In this document: one piece after another, positions 49,591 to 64,000 of the stretch | How the letters are laid out: every line of letters begins with the position of its first letter | How positions within the stretch are numbered: the first letter of the stretch is position 1 | Source of the DNA: Glandiceps talaboti | Taxonomy: Eukaryota > Hemichordata > Enteropneusta > Spengelidae | Length of the DNA stretch: 64,000 nucleotides | Direction: 5' to 3' | NCBI RefSeq assembly: GCF_964340395.1 | Contig: NC_135561.1 | Location: forward strand, 24,518,669 to 24,582,668 | Made by a program: the position numbers and the translations under genes | The notes under the pieces: generated by a model | The model's input: the letters and a program-made list of their open reading frames with translations, nothing else | The model's database searches: none | What the model was told of the DNA's origin: nothing

Positions 49591-51179
49591 TGATTACAAT
49601 ACTATAGATAGTATCCTTTAAGCAAAGTGATAAGGCTTTAAATACTATATAATCTCTTATGTCAACACAGTGCTCAAACTGAAGTTGGGCAACAAAAATG
49701 TTCACCTGGGACTATGCTTTGCACCTGCAGGCTTCAATTTTTTTTTCAAAGGTCACTTGTCAATGGACAAGAGAATTTTCAATTTCACTTCTGGTATAAT
49801 AAATTGTTTGTCCTATCAAGATGTGACATATTGCACTTCTTTTTACATATCTGAGAATGTATTTCAAGTACATAATAAAAATAATAACAAAAATAATTAT
49901 ACTGGATAGTTCTCTAAGTAAACATTTATCTGCCAAGAAATCCAGTGAGGGTCATCCCTCATGGATTCAGTGTTTGATAATGCAAGGGGAACCGGAGTAC
50001 ACGGGGAAACCTGCATTGTTCAGTAGAGTCAAACTAAACAACGAATGGTTTGAACCCCAACCACAGTGGTAGGAGGAAAGTGGTTTCACCACTCAGCGCA
50101 ACCGACAACCCCTGATTTTAAAGTTATAAACAAACAAAACACTCTGAAGGTCTAGCCTCCATTTGTGACAATCTTGTGTGTTTTTTCTATTTCCATCATT
50201 TTGCCTAAATGTGTGCTAGCCGATGTAAAATGATGCCTTACTACTGAAACACATACACTTGTTTGTCGACATAAGTTTCAGACTTATTGTGACCAAAATG
50301 ATGCTTGCCTATAGTTCTTTTTTTTCAATATTACTTGTAAACATGTTTTAAAAGAAATTGGCGTTATTTCAATTCTACAATGTGTCTGTGATAGACAGAA
50401 ATTGGCTTGATTTTGATAATATAATAACCCTGAAGGTAAGGAAAGCAGGATTCAAACACTTGGAGTAAAAAAAAAATTCCAGGGTTTTCCCTGGGTTTTC
50501 CATCAGTTTCCAGTGTACTTGTATTGATTTGGGTCATTTTCCAGGGGTGTTGACCATCAATATTTATTTTATTGAATGACATCTAATTCTCTGACACGGA
50601 TGAAAAGTAATTAACAAGGTCTCTCACAATATGTCACAACACATTTTAAAGACAGTCAACACTGCAGCTGTTTGTTAAAAAAAAAAACCCGTCATAGCCA
50701 TTAGATTAACATTGTTCATTTTCAAATCAGCCAAATGGAAAAGTCATTAGCCACAAACTTTAAACATTGAAAATATTAATTTGTTTGTCTATATATTTCT
50801 CTTAATGTCTGTCTTATTATTTTAGTCCTATGAGTCAATACTGTGATACTATTTTATCACCATCAAAATCTTGACTATCATGTTCACTCATTGTACAATG
50901 TAGGTCCCAATAAGCTTATCCCTACCAACATTACATCAACCAATTCATCACAATCTTTCCAACTACATTGCTTTGAGCAATATATTGATCAAGTGTAACT
51001 TTTGCCATGTTTTATTACATCAGTTTTCCTGCACACTGAAATCGACTGTACACCTCCATTTTTACTCTGAGCTGTACAGAGAGACTTCTGTTCTACCCCT
51101 AAGTAGTAGTTTCATTCAGCTGTAGATGGAATGTATACGTACTATATACTTATGAGTGGTTACTCTGATGGTAGCAAAA
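49591..51179. other. no gene recognised
   Basis: Only short frames. The block 50070-50110 (AGTGGTTTCACCACTCAGCG) has a weak counterpart at 34551-34573. Confidence 0.4.
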
Positions 51180-51915
51180 CACCAATGCTACAGGAGACAA
51201 TTCAACAACTCGTGCAAACGAACTAAATGCATTCTATAACAGGTTTGAATGCTATGTTTTCTCTTTCGAGCATAGCAATCAGGAATGAACTGAGAGCGGC
51301 ATCCTCAAATATCACTGATGGCGAACGTCTCTCGACCGACAAGGAAGAGGTGCTTCGGGTGCTCCAGTGTGCTCCTAAACAAAGTGTCGGGGCCTGATAA
51401 TTTTACTCCCCGTGTTCTGAATTCGTGGGCTGATCAACTTGCTCGTATTCTGTCTGTCATATTCAATTTGTGCTTTCAACATGACTTAGCTCCGATGTCA
51501 TGGAAAACTTCTCATATTGTTCCTGTCCCAAAGAAAGCTGTGATATCATCAATGAACGATCTTAGACCAGTTGCGTTGACGTCTGCCGTTATGCAAGTCT
51601 GTGAACGAGTAGTTTTACAAATAAGTTAATAGTTATAGTCTCTGATTTTATTGACCCATTACAGTTTGCCTATCGTAAGAACAGGGGTATAGAAGGATGT
51701 GATGTTACATGTTTTAAATAATGTATATTCTCATTTAGAAAAATCTGGAAGTTCAATCAGATTAATGTCCTTTGACTTTTCAAGTGCTTTTAACACTATA
51801 CAGCCACATCTTATCGTTCAGAAACTTTTAGCGATGAACTTGTCACCTTCAACTGTACATTGAACTTTTAATTACCTTATGAATAGACCACAGCATTAGC
51901 ATTTTCGCTTTGAAG
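51180..51915 (+). pseudogene. decayed LINE reverse-transcriptase fragment
   Basis: One frame (51318-51620) contains KVSGPDNFTPRVLNSWADQL, WKTSHIVPVPKKA and MNDLRPVALTSAVMQVCERVV, the N-terminal reverse-transcriptase motifs of CR1-like LINEs. Shifted frames to about 51880 give DPLQFAYRKNRG and a broken match to the first catalytic-Asp block. Several frameshifts and stops; neither a 5' nor a 3' end was identified. Confidence 0.75.
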
Positions 51916-52763
51916 TGCAGAGGTGATAAATATCCAAGTGGGTCCTTTAGCGATGCAACGTGTTTGATGAGATAAGAAATCACTTCAAATGAACTACCAA
52001 ACGAATGTAACCTTATTCATTTAGAGGGGTTGAAGATAAGAAATAAAACTTAGGAAGTAAATAGTAACACCTCAACCATTAGCAGTAAAAAACAAGACCA
52101 ACGAAATTGAACAAATATATTTGACCTGAAGTTCAGCATACACATGAAAGCACACATGGAATGAACAATTGCAAATAGATGATTCAGAATTGGAAGATGA
52201 AAAGAACACATGTACTTCTAATGTGAAAATGTGAAATGAGACAAATGGAACTGAATGATTGAAATACTGTGAATTAATGCACACAAATATGAAAAGAAAT
52301 AAATGACGTTTAAAGAATTTAGAGACATCTAACATAGTATAACTTTAATGTTGTGTGATGAATTGCCAATAAATGAATATTTCCTGATCATAACATCACA
52401 ATTACTCAGCGTCAGGCCTGACTACACAATCATTCACTCAATCGTACTGAACCCTCAAACATACTTTTAACAGAAAATAACCGCAACTAAAAATACATTA
52501 GTTAAACTCTAAAAAACAGCATATTCATCATAGCAACTCCAAGGGTGAAATAATAAGGCAAAGTATGAAAATAATTTGGTTGGATACAAGGTTCACAATA
52601 TTATAAGTTATGACAACAACTTTCTAAGAATCGGTGAGAAAACTTCAAGGCCACATGAGGACAAATGTACATGCATTTTGACTTCATTTCAGAGTTCATA
52701 ATGAAAATTACAAAAAAATTCTGAATGGAAATACATGTAAGGAGAAATAAAAAAAAATTGTGT
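51916..52763. other. no gene recognised
   Basis: AT-rich sequence without recognisable features. Confidence 0.45.
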
Positions 52764-53093
52764 GGTTCCGATTACATTCAATGTTAAAATAGTTGGGTAG
52801 GTAGATTTTTTATTTTATTGTCTTGTATTTTTTTCATGTGTGAGTGTCTATTTCAGGTTTTCCACTGTTTTCCAAATGGTTTCTGTATTGTTTATTTCTT
52901 CCTATCAGATATACAGCCATTACAGATTGGGAGAATAGTTTTATATTGTCTTTTTAAGTTGGTGTCAGTTTCCGCACCCACTATTTCTTGCGAGACTTCA
53001 CGATTTTCGCGACTTCGTTATTATTTGCCTCAAATACGTAAAAAAAGGTAAGGGTCGGCATGAAAATCTAGGTGGGGTCGGGTAACTAAAGCC
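52764..53093 (-). repeat. MITE family C, inverted copy
   Basis: Starts GGTTCCGATTAC on the plus strand and matches the reverse complement of 22444-22771 over its length. Confidence 0.75.
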
Positions 53094-53439
53094 GATTTCA
53101 TAAGTTCGAGGTCATTAGCATTGGTAACGACTGAGCGAATGCACAACATCTGGATTAAGCTAATTTAGTCAATGGTTATGTAAGCAGCCTCGTTCACGAT
53201 AATATGAAGAACGTTAGTCCTATAAACTTCTGATATACTATCATAAGATTGAAAATTGTTACTTCAAATTAAGTCTGTAACCTTTAAGTACTAGTTTTTC
53301 CAGTTCGGTTATCCGTTTTGGCACCTCCAACAATCATAATATTAATATATTGAACGAATGTGGCTGTTTATCTTAGTATTACCCAATAAGCAACAGGTAG
53401 AATGGTATATAAACAGCTGTTTTCGCATTCTATACACCC

Positions 53440-53720
53440 TAGTCTAAATCATAAATGACCACATACTCCCTACTTTACCCTATGGAGGATATGAAGATAT
53501 AATGCTAATGTGTGTCCAAGTTTGAACCTCTTTCTAAATGTAGATAAACATGGTTCTATACACCCCCAGTCTATATGACCACATACTCCCTACTTTACCC
53601 CATGGAGGATACACAGATCTATAATGCCAATGTGTGTCCAAGTTTGGACCCCTCTCTAAATGTGGATAAACACAGTTCTATATAGCCCCAATCTAAAAGA
53701 GCATATATCCCCTTCTTTAC
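53440..53720. repeat. about 125-bp direct repeat, 2.3 copies
   Basis: GACCACATACTCCCTACTTT occurs at 53457 and 53577, followed each time by CCCYATGGAGGATA and later GTGTGTCCAAGTTTG. A third, weaker partial copy begins near 53690. Confidence 0.8.
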
Positions 53721-55775
53721 CCATGGAAAGTATAAAGGTAACATATTGTGATGTGTGAAGATATTTCACTGGCTACGTATGTGGTGAAATTATTATCTTC
53801 ATACACATTTGACTCCGGGGTAAAATTTAGTATCAAAAGTGGTACTGAGTCTGCTGTACCCCCCTAGTCAAAGGTGTTGGTAAACAGGATGTGTGAACAT
53901 GGTCACACGAGGACAAAGATGGACAAAGATGGTACTTTAACCATGTTTACCACATGGTTTACCCACCCTGTTAAATCTCACTTTTTGTACAGTGTAGCAT
54001 TGATCATGTAATATTTGAGTCACAGGATTCATCAATCAAATTCAGACATATCCGGTAAAACAAACAAAAAATAAAGTATGTCTCCCATTATTATATGGTT
54101 TCATCTCAATATATTTAAAAGCCACTTAAAGCAGATTTTTTCCAAAGAAAAACATCATTTTAGATACAAAATTATGGGCTCTGAATAACTGAATACGTTC
54201 ATCACTTGCATCGCAAATGTTTATATATGGTGCTCCGTGTTGCTGCAAGTCCCGATTTCTCAATTCAACTCAATGATTTAGGAATATTACTGTACTAACA
54301 AACATTAAAATGTAGTTATTCTTTTAAAACATTTAAAACAAATTTCAATTATCGACAATATAAATGTCATACTTCTACAACCCAGAAATTCAACTGCACT
54401 ATGTATATGTCATCAGTGGTCCGTACCGTACGTCAAACTTTCAAATTGTGTAACAATTTCTAGAGGTACAGTGCAGTGATGCCTTGGTACATGTTACAAT
54501 GTTATGATAATCATGCTAACAGACCTACTCTTACAATATTGCAATGCATGGTTATGTTATGTTGCCGATATGATGACCGGAGTATGGTAGCAATTATATA
54601 CATAGTATGCAAGATCAAAACAAACATATGGCAGCACCAAGCGTGAACTGTAGACACACAAAGTATACCATAGAACGATCCTTTGACTTTCTGGGGCTAT
54701 CAAAAAATGACAATGACAAAATTCATGACATCTGACCATGATGAAGAGAACTATGGCTAAACATGTCTTACAATGCAAGTTTTTTTGACGTGGGAGCGTG
54801 ATATGGTAACTGTACTATAATGTGTCATCCACTATATGTACCCGTGTTTGGCATGATGCAGTAATTTTCCAGATAAAACAATGGCAACAAAAATGCAACA
54901 TTTCTAAGCTAGTTTATGTCGACTACAACATGACAGGGACATACATTATCATATGAATCAAATTGAAAGCAATCAGACTACGCATTTTTTTTTACTGTTT
55001 TACAAAAAAAACCCTATCGTACTGAAGATATTTTACGAAGTGTACCTGCCTTCTTTATTAGTTAAAACGCCATTTTAAGAGTAATTTATATGTTTTCCGT
55101 CAGTTTGTTTTGATCATGGCCACACACATGGGGAACTCCGGTAAATTGATCGGGAAACCCGCTAACATTTACCGGCTTTAATACCAGCCTTTAAAAAACA
55201 GTGTCTGTTTAAATTCGTCTTCTTCTTCGGAAGCTCATTGCTGCCTTCTAAATATCGCCACAATATACTTTATAAATACAAGGTGGAACTGTCTCAAACA
55301 CGTTAAAAGTTTCATACACTTAGAACAGTAAACTTTACAACAATTACTCTATCATGGTGGGAAAAGACGCATGCGCTGAATGCATAAAATGGGTCTGAAT
55401 GTCTAAGACGTTCTGATTAGTCAAGACACAAATAATTGGAGAAATTCGGTCAATCATGTGTTTGCTAACATAATTTCATAAAGTAAATGCTGTATGCTAC
55501 GTCATATGTAGACATCAACATTGACAACAACACGTAGCGAGCTAGCTCTGTGTCGCTTGACTTGAACGAGATGATGTCGAGAGTAAAATAGGTAACACAA
55601 GATCAGATTCATGTAGGTGAAATTGGATATATCTTTGAATAAAAGTTATTATTTACTCCAAATTTCAGTCGGACATAAGGACCGATAAGTTGTTGTAATT
55701 CTGAAAAACTGTCGGTCCGAACGGAAATCTGTTGGTCTCGGGCCGAAGGACCGGCATTAATTTCGCACGCTGAAC
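53721..55775. other. no gene recognised; possible hAT-like terminus
   Basis: No coding sequence found. The end at about 55757-55773 (ATTAATTTCGCACGCTG) looks like a hAT-type terminal inverted repeat, but no matching partner was found. Confidence 0.4.
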
Positions 55776-55807
55776 TCAATTAATCATAGCATAGAACACA
55801 TCCTAAC

Positions 55808-56515
55808 CTGGATATGAGCAGCCACACTCTGTACTTCTTGACTTCTTTCAACTTGTATGGCGGTAGTCATTTCATTAATTTCTGTCAGTCTGGTCTTGTT
55901 GGCTGCCAAGAGATCACCAGCTTCACGTCTCAGCATGTGTTGAGTCCATGAATCTTCCAGACAACGTTTTCTTTTATTGGCTATCTCCAGCAAATGTGTG
56001 TATCTAAACAGAAATTTAACACATTTTAGCACTTTACTTCAGCCAATTTGATAACGTTACAGGTGTGTCGAATGGATATTCATCACAAACTTGTCAAAAA
56101 ATCTTTTTTGAGGTCAGTAAACTTACTTAGGTTTGCCTGCAACATTCTATACATCATTGTCAAGCTGGGAAGTAGGTCAAATGTCCCAGAATTCCATAGC
56201 TGTTTTACCAGGGTTCCCTATCAAACTATAGTCAATGTTACAAAGGTTCAAAAACCTTTGCTAAAATGCTGCATCTAAAATGTAAATTTCATGACTTTCT
56301 TCCATCAACATTGTGCAACTTCTCTGTAAGAAACCCATGGTGATAATTATAGTAACTTACTGATCTTCGATCTGTCTCTGTCTCTGTCTCTGTCTGTTGG
56401 CAATACTATTGACTTCATCAGCCAAGTTACCCTGGGATGAGGACTGCACTGAATCTATCTTCTCAGTTGCTGGTACAAAACCTTGATCATCATTCACTTC
56501 AACGTTCCACTGGTC
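55808..56515 (-). CDS. alpha-spectrin-like, SH3 end and following repeat (two exons)
   Basis: Exon 56515-56361 encodes the C-terminal half of an SH3 domain (DQWNVEVNDDQGFVPA) and the linker with SQGNLADEVNSIANRQ. Exon 56003-55808 encodes THLLEIANKRKRCLED, LRREAGDL, NKTRLTEINEM and a C-terminal QSVAAHIQ. The exons join in phase (CA/A). This order and wording match the SH3 region of alpha-spectrin (SPTAN1 type), the cytoskeletal scaffold that pairs with beta-spectrin. The short segment that vertebrates include or skip after the SH3 is absent here. About 38 residues of the following spectrin repeat, including its W-containing helix, are missing between LRREAGDL and the ANKTRL block. The first half of the SH3 was not found. 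It may be a diverged paralogue or a decaying copy. Confidence 0.7.
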
Positions 56516-56598
56516 CTATCAACATAAACATATAAAATATCTTATTATGGGTTTCTTGCTGACAGAAACACCAGTCTCTTTTTTGTAAACTTAGATAT

Positions 56599-56883
56599 AA
56601 TTCCCAAATATTTTTCTTCGTTCAGCCAAGGAAAATATGAGTAACCTAAGGGGCCCTTGTCATGATGAGTCACTTGAGGAGTGACAACCCTTAGAGGCCA
56701 CGAATAGTTTACAGCTGAATGAAGAAAAGTGTTGGTAATGTACTATTGCCAGTAAGATTGGGGAAAGTAAGGGCAATTTTGAACACAACAGAACCATGAC
56801 ACAGACACTTGTTGTCTTGACATAGAATGACCAGAGTATATATTCCATATTTTTGGTTCAGTTTGGTTCTTGCATGGTATAAT
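56599..56883 (+). repeat. dispersed repeat family E copy (unfilled)
   Basis: Same blocks as 24541-24862, ending GCATGGTATAAT followed directly by TTATTC. It serves as a related empty site for the P-like insertion. Confidence 0.6.
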
Positions 56884-57289
56884 TTATTCTTACATGATTG
56901 CTAAATAAACAATTTAAATTGTGAAATTTAGATTTGATTCAAAGTTCTCTTCTCATATTATTCCAGTCCAGTCAGATGCTTCAATCACAGAACAATTGTA
57001 AACACAGCTGATGGCAGAATTTGCCTAAAATTATGTAATCACAGAATTTCATGTATATTTATCAATACATATATAAGGTCATCAGACTTTACATACTGAT
57101 AGGTATTTGTACATACTTGAGACAAACTATTTCCCCCAACATTTCAAACTTCTAGATGGCATTACATGTCCAAGTTAGGGCATTTTAACTTAAATATCTT
57201 ACAGTATTAACACCTTATAGACAGGTAACTTGTACAGTTTTTACGTATATTGTTTATACAGTCATGTAGTTTTAATGTGACTTGTCTTT
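56884..57289. other. no gene recognised
   Basis: Short AT-rich spacer. Confidence 0.45.
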
Positions 57290-57828
57290 GACACCGTGGA
57301 CAGAGGGTGCTTTCAAGATCTAAAAAACATTCTCGATGAAGACGAGCTCCTTATGGTATCAATACTGTTGAAGGATGTACAACTACAAGTTTGATGCAGA
57401 GTACTACAGAAACATTTATCACGAATGTAGGAGCTCCTCAAGGAGACTGTCTGAGCCGGTACTCTTTACACTATACCTGGCAAAGGCACTTGCAGACGAT
57501 AAAACCCACTTATACAAGCAAAACACCGACATTACAAGATCATTCACACAACGAAATTACCATAGACCAACAATATCCAGATGTGAAATATCAGCCTTAA
57601 TTAGACAAGAAGCACCAAAGAAATTAAAACAAAGAAAGCTTGGAGTAAATGAAGAGATTAAAACAGAAGAATACACGATCAAAAGAGCAGGACCAGAAGA
57701 ATGGAAGAGATGTAGATATTTAGGTTCCCTTATGAACTCTGAAGAAGACATAAAACATCGGAAACAACTGGCAAAGGCAACTTTTCTTACATATGAAAAG
57801 ACTGAGACCAGTAAACAAGTACAGTTTA
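57290..57828 (+). pseudogene. reverse-transcriptase pseudogene, part 1
   Basis: A DTVDRG start, ILDEDELLMVSILLKDVQLQV, FITNVGAPQGDCLS, then in a shifted frame PVLFTLYLAKALADD, and later a decayed ITIDQQYPDV where a YADD-type site should be. It ends with EEWKRCRYLGSLMNSEEDIK and KQLAKATFLTYEK. Stops and frameshifts are present. The same protein resumes at 62046 after about 4.2 kb of inserted elements. Confidence 0.75.
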
Positions 57829-59035
57829 ACAAGTCATTGAGAATGACATAGTCCCCGCTATAATTGGGTTTTAAGGAATTATCACTACTCTGATCACGCA
57901 ACAACATTTGTGAACCTAAAACAAACAGACTTAGATATGTTGTGTGTGCTTGTTGGACATGGAATATGCCTCCAACAATAAAGGATTGGTTGGGTATGGG
58001 GGATCATATCACGATGAAAATGGAGTCTGAGTTATGGCTTTGGACATGGAAAATTCACAAACAAAATGGCTGCCAGGCAGCCATATTGGATCGTATCACG
58101 ACGAAAATGGATATGCACATGTATGTCATAGAACACTGTCCTAATACCAACTTTAAATGAGATCTGTTCAAGCATGTCTGAGTTGTGGCTTTGGACATGA
58201 AAATTCGCAAACAAAATGGCTGCTAGGCAGCCATATTGGATCGTATCACAATGAAAATGGATATACACATGTATGTCATAGAACACTGTCCTAATACCAA
58301 CTTTGAATGAGATCTGTTTAAGCATGTCTGAGTTATGGCTTTGGACATGGAAAATTCACAAACAAAATGGCTGGCAGGCAGCCATATTGGATCGTATCAC
58401 GACGAAAATGGATATACACATGTATGTCATAGAACACTGTCCTAATACCAACTTTGAATGAGATCTGTTCAAGCATGTCTGAGTTATGGCTTTGGACATG
58501 AAAATTCACAAACAAAATGGCTACCAGGCAGCCATATTGGATCGTATCACAATGAAAATGGATATGCACATGTATGTCATAGAACAATGTCCTAATACCA
58601 ACTTTGAATGAGATCTGTTCAAGCATGTCTGAGTTATGGCTTTGGACATGAAAATTCACAAACAAAATGGCTGCTAGGCGGCCATATTGGATCGTATCAT
58701 GACAACAATGAATATGCACATGTATGTCATAGAACACTGTCCTAATACCAACTTTGAATGAGATCTGTTAAAGCATGTCTGAGTTATGGCTCTAGACAGG
58801 GAAAATTCGCAAACAAAATGGTTGCTAGGCGGCCATATTGGATCGTATCATAAAACAAATTGACGTGCATATGTATGCCATAGTATGTTGCCCCTGTACC
58901 AAGTTTGAAAAAAATCGGTCCAGGCATCTCCAAGAAACAGCTGCGGACGGACGGACGGACGGACGGACGGACGCACGGACGGACAGACGGAACCCAATCC
59001 ATAAGTCCCCGTTCCGGACTTCGTCCGCGGGGACT
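57829..59035 (+). mobile_element. non-autonomous element family A with 150-bp internal repeats
   Basis: The termini are AGTCCCCGC (57850) and GCGGGGACT (ending 59035). Inside are five tandem units of about 150 bp (spacing 150-151, landmarks TCTGAGTTATGGCTTTGGAC and ATGTATGTCATAGAACACTG), then a (GGAC)n run at 58944-58985 and a terminal hairpin around CCGTTCCGGACTTCGTCCGC. All three copies in the window also share about 20 bp to the left of AGTCCCCGC, so the true left end is probably 57829. No protein is encoded. Confidence 0.7.
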
Positions 59036-59060
59036 AAAAAAAATACCACCAATGACGTTG

Positions 59061-62045
<2,985 letters not shown>

Positions 62046-62047
<2 letters not shown>

Positions 62048-62540
62048 AGACTATTCAATGCCTATGTGACCAGCGTATTCATGTATAACAGTGAGCTCTG
62101 CACTCTGACAAAGAAGAAAGAGATGGAGATAGATGTGTTCCAAAGAAATATACTGAGGAATATGTTGAAGATAAAATGGCCCCACACTGTGTCAAATAAA
62201 AGACTCTATAAAAGAACAAGAGAGAAAGACTGAAGTAACAAAATAAAAACAAGAAGATTAAGATGGCTCAGCCATCTCATGAGACTACCTGAGAAATGAC
62301 CAGCCAGGCTAGCCCTCGTAGAAGCTCTTATATGCCATGTAAAAGACCAAACCAAAAGGAAGACCAAAAACCACATAGATCAGCATGGTAAACACTGAGC
62401 TGAAAGAAATCAACCCAAATCTAAAACTAGGTTCCAAATTGCTCACGGAAGTTTCCAGCGTCACAGGTGGAAGTGGAACTCCATGATAATTTTGTGAAGC
62501 ACTAAGCTGAACAACAGCATATGGCATAATAGATAATATT
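62046..62540 (+). pseudogene. reverse-transcriptase pseudogene, part 2
   Basis: Continues part 1: TRLFNAYVTSVFMYNSELCT, KEMEIDVFQRNILRNMLKIK, WPHTVSNKRLY, then after a stop RRLRWLSHLMRLPE and a C-terminal RPKTTWISMV and LKEINPN. These are the usual C-terminal blocks of this type of reverse transcriptase. Several stops are present. Confidence 0.75.
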
Positions 62541-62836
62541 GTCTACTTTTAACTTAACATGTCATCTAGTTTTTTGAAATATTTGCCTTATAAGCATGGA
62601 ACAGTATGAGACAATGTCTAAAATCAATGCATATTTACTATATGGTGCAAAGTCATGATCATTCAAAATTGTATCATTTTGACTTATGTGAATATTCTAT
62701 GAATATGATATGAAATTTTTAAAATTACTACAGATCATAAACTTTTGTCTAATGAGCATCTCTCTGTAATATAATACTATGCTACAAAAACAGTAAAGTG
62801 ATGAAGTATTTCAGAATGTTACATAGATAAACTTAC

Positions 62837-63581
62837 ACTTCTCTGAACATTAGAGAAAGCGCCATCTGACTCTCGATGGGTTTGAATAAGACATCCACCT
62901 CTGTCATCTAGTTGATGTACATTGTCACCAAGGGCAGAAATATCACATTCCAAGACTTGATGTTTACACTGAAAGGCCTGAACACTATGTACGTCATGTC
63001 CATAGTTGTGTACGTCATGTCCATAGTTGTCTGTATTCAGAGCATTGTTTTTCTCACTAATCAAATCTTTCGTTTCATCAGCATCTCTGAAATAGCCAAA
63101 AAAGAACACTATTCAGTTAAAGTTGAGTAGTGGGCATGAATAACAGAGCTATAACTGTGTTCCTGTGTACACTATGAAGAAATGGAGTTGAGGACACTTT
63201 CTATTCTTACCTGCTTTACTGCAATATTTTCCCAAATTATACCTAGACACATAGTAAAAAAACTACATGACCAATTTCATAATAGTAGATAAAATGTAAC
63301 AGAAAAAAACTAATTACTTTCATATATAATATTCCCTGATCTTTCCATCTACAAAGCTGCAGAATTTTCTGTCATACCAAATATGCAATAGGAGTCATTA
63401 CCAATTATTATCATCCTCCAATGAATGCATCCGTAGCCCCCCCTTCCCCCTCCACTCAAACACACACACATGATCTAGTTATTTCTCACCTAAAGAACCT
63501 GTGTACATCATGAGCACTGCCAAGACTGGTACTACATTCATCAGCCACTTGTTCCAAAGCTGTCCAACGGAAATTTAAATC
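62837..63581 (-). CDS. alpha-spectrin-like repeat (two exons)
   Basis: Exon 63581-63490 encodes DLNFRWTALEQVADECST, GSAHDVHRFF and exon 63085-62837 encodes DADETKDLISEKNNALNTDN, QAFQCKHQVLECDISALGDN and IQTHRESDGAF. They join in phase across an Arg codon with consensus splice sites. The wording matches the spectrin repeat that follows the SH3 region in alpha-spectrin. Two oddities: the helix-A Trp of the second exon is replaced (DETKDL, usually DETKxW), and NYGHDVH is duplicated in tandem. On the minus strand this block lies upstream of the SH3 block at 55808-56515, the reverse of the usual order. Confidence 0.7.
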
Positions 63582-63764
63582 CTGTATATCAAATTTCAAA
63601 ACATACACAACAGATTAGCAAGTGTTTTTTCAATGATTGTTATACATATACTAAATTGTCCTAATTCAACATAAAACACCAAATCACACTAGTTGTGCTA
63701 AAAAATGAAACGATAAAATGGAATGGAATGCCCACTAGTCAGCATACATGACATAACTCAACAC

Positions 63765-64000
63765 AAGTCATTGAGAATGACATAGTCCCCGCTATAATTG
63801 GATTTTAAGGAATTATCACTACTCTGATCACGCAACAACATTTGTGAACCTAAAACAAACAGACTTAGATATGTTGTGTGTGCTTGTTGGACATGGAATA
63901 TGCCTCCAACAATAAAGGATTGGTTGGGTATGGGGGATCATATCACGATGAAAATGGAGTCTGAGTTATGGCTTTGGACATGGAAAATTCACAAACAAAA
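63765..64000 (+). repeat. dispersed repeat family A, truncated by the window
   Basis: Almost identical to 57832-58067, starting AAGTCATTGAGAATGACATA and running off the window end inside the first internal unit. Confidence 0.85.

Noticed and set aside
49917-50100. Possible coding exon (GHPSWIQCLIMQGEP, WFEPQPQW)
   Set aside because: No splice sites of quality and no recognised domain. A weak match of a short piece to 34551-34573 suggests a dispersed repeat.
58032-58737. Periodic minus-strand frames (FYDIHVHIHF) in the family A element
   Set aside because: Produced by the 150-bp tandem units; not a protein family I know.

Overview
The window is metazoan nuclear DNA: AT-rich, with spliced exons bounded by GT-AG sites, long introns, microsatellites, and many transposon families inserted into one another. 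Coding similarity points to animals (an SLC35F6 last exon, a TMED6-like p24 last exon, exons of an alpha-spectrin-like gene). The mobile-element mix (P-like DNA transposon, CR1/L2-group LINEs, a DIRS-like remnant, hAT-like and palindromic MITEs) suits a marine invertebrate, but I cannot name the species. Most of the sequence is accessory.

Layout. 0-16 kb: no recognisable gene; several dispersed repeats, one foldback element (11.0-12.3 kb) and one unassigned open frame (13.2-13.9 kb). 16-18 kb: a possible type II membrane protein exon with a duplicated, decayed second copy. 18.6-22.1 kb: a 48-bp minisatellite interrupted by a 5'-truncated LINE. 24.0-24.5 kb: last exon of SLC35F6, minus strand. 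24.86-34.32 kb: a complete-looking P-like DNA transposon of about 9.45 kb, with perfect 35-bp terminal inverted repeats, an 8-bp target-site duplication, a spliced 942-codon transposase on the plus strand and a convergent spliced gene on the minus strand for a C2H2 zinc-finger protein. 34.9-38.4 kb: a 29-bp minisatellite of about 120 copies running straight into a 5'-truncated LINE (38.4-40.05 kb). 40.09-40.33 kb: TMED6-like last exon. 40.9-42.2 kb: two large palindromes. 44.8-46.7 kb: decayed DIRS-like retroelement. 51.2-51.9 kb: decayed LINE. 55.8-56.5 kb and 62.8-63.6 kb: two blocks of alpha-spectrin-like exons in an order opposite to the usual protein. 57.3-62.5 kb: a reverse-transcriptase pseudogene split by nested elements.

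The main system is the P-like transposon. Its ends, target duplication, subterminal inverted repeats, catalytic D-D-E candidates and splice sites all look intact. Its visible zinc finger is on the second, convergent gene and not on the transposase, unlike classical P elements and THAP9, where a THAP finger is fused to the transposase. The two products may act together, one for catalysis and one for DNA recognition or regulation. Host genes appear only as terminal or isolated exons, so the rest of each gene lies elsewhere or has diverged beyond recognition by eye.
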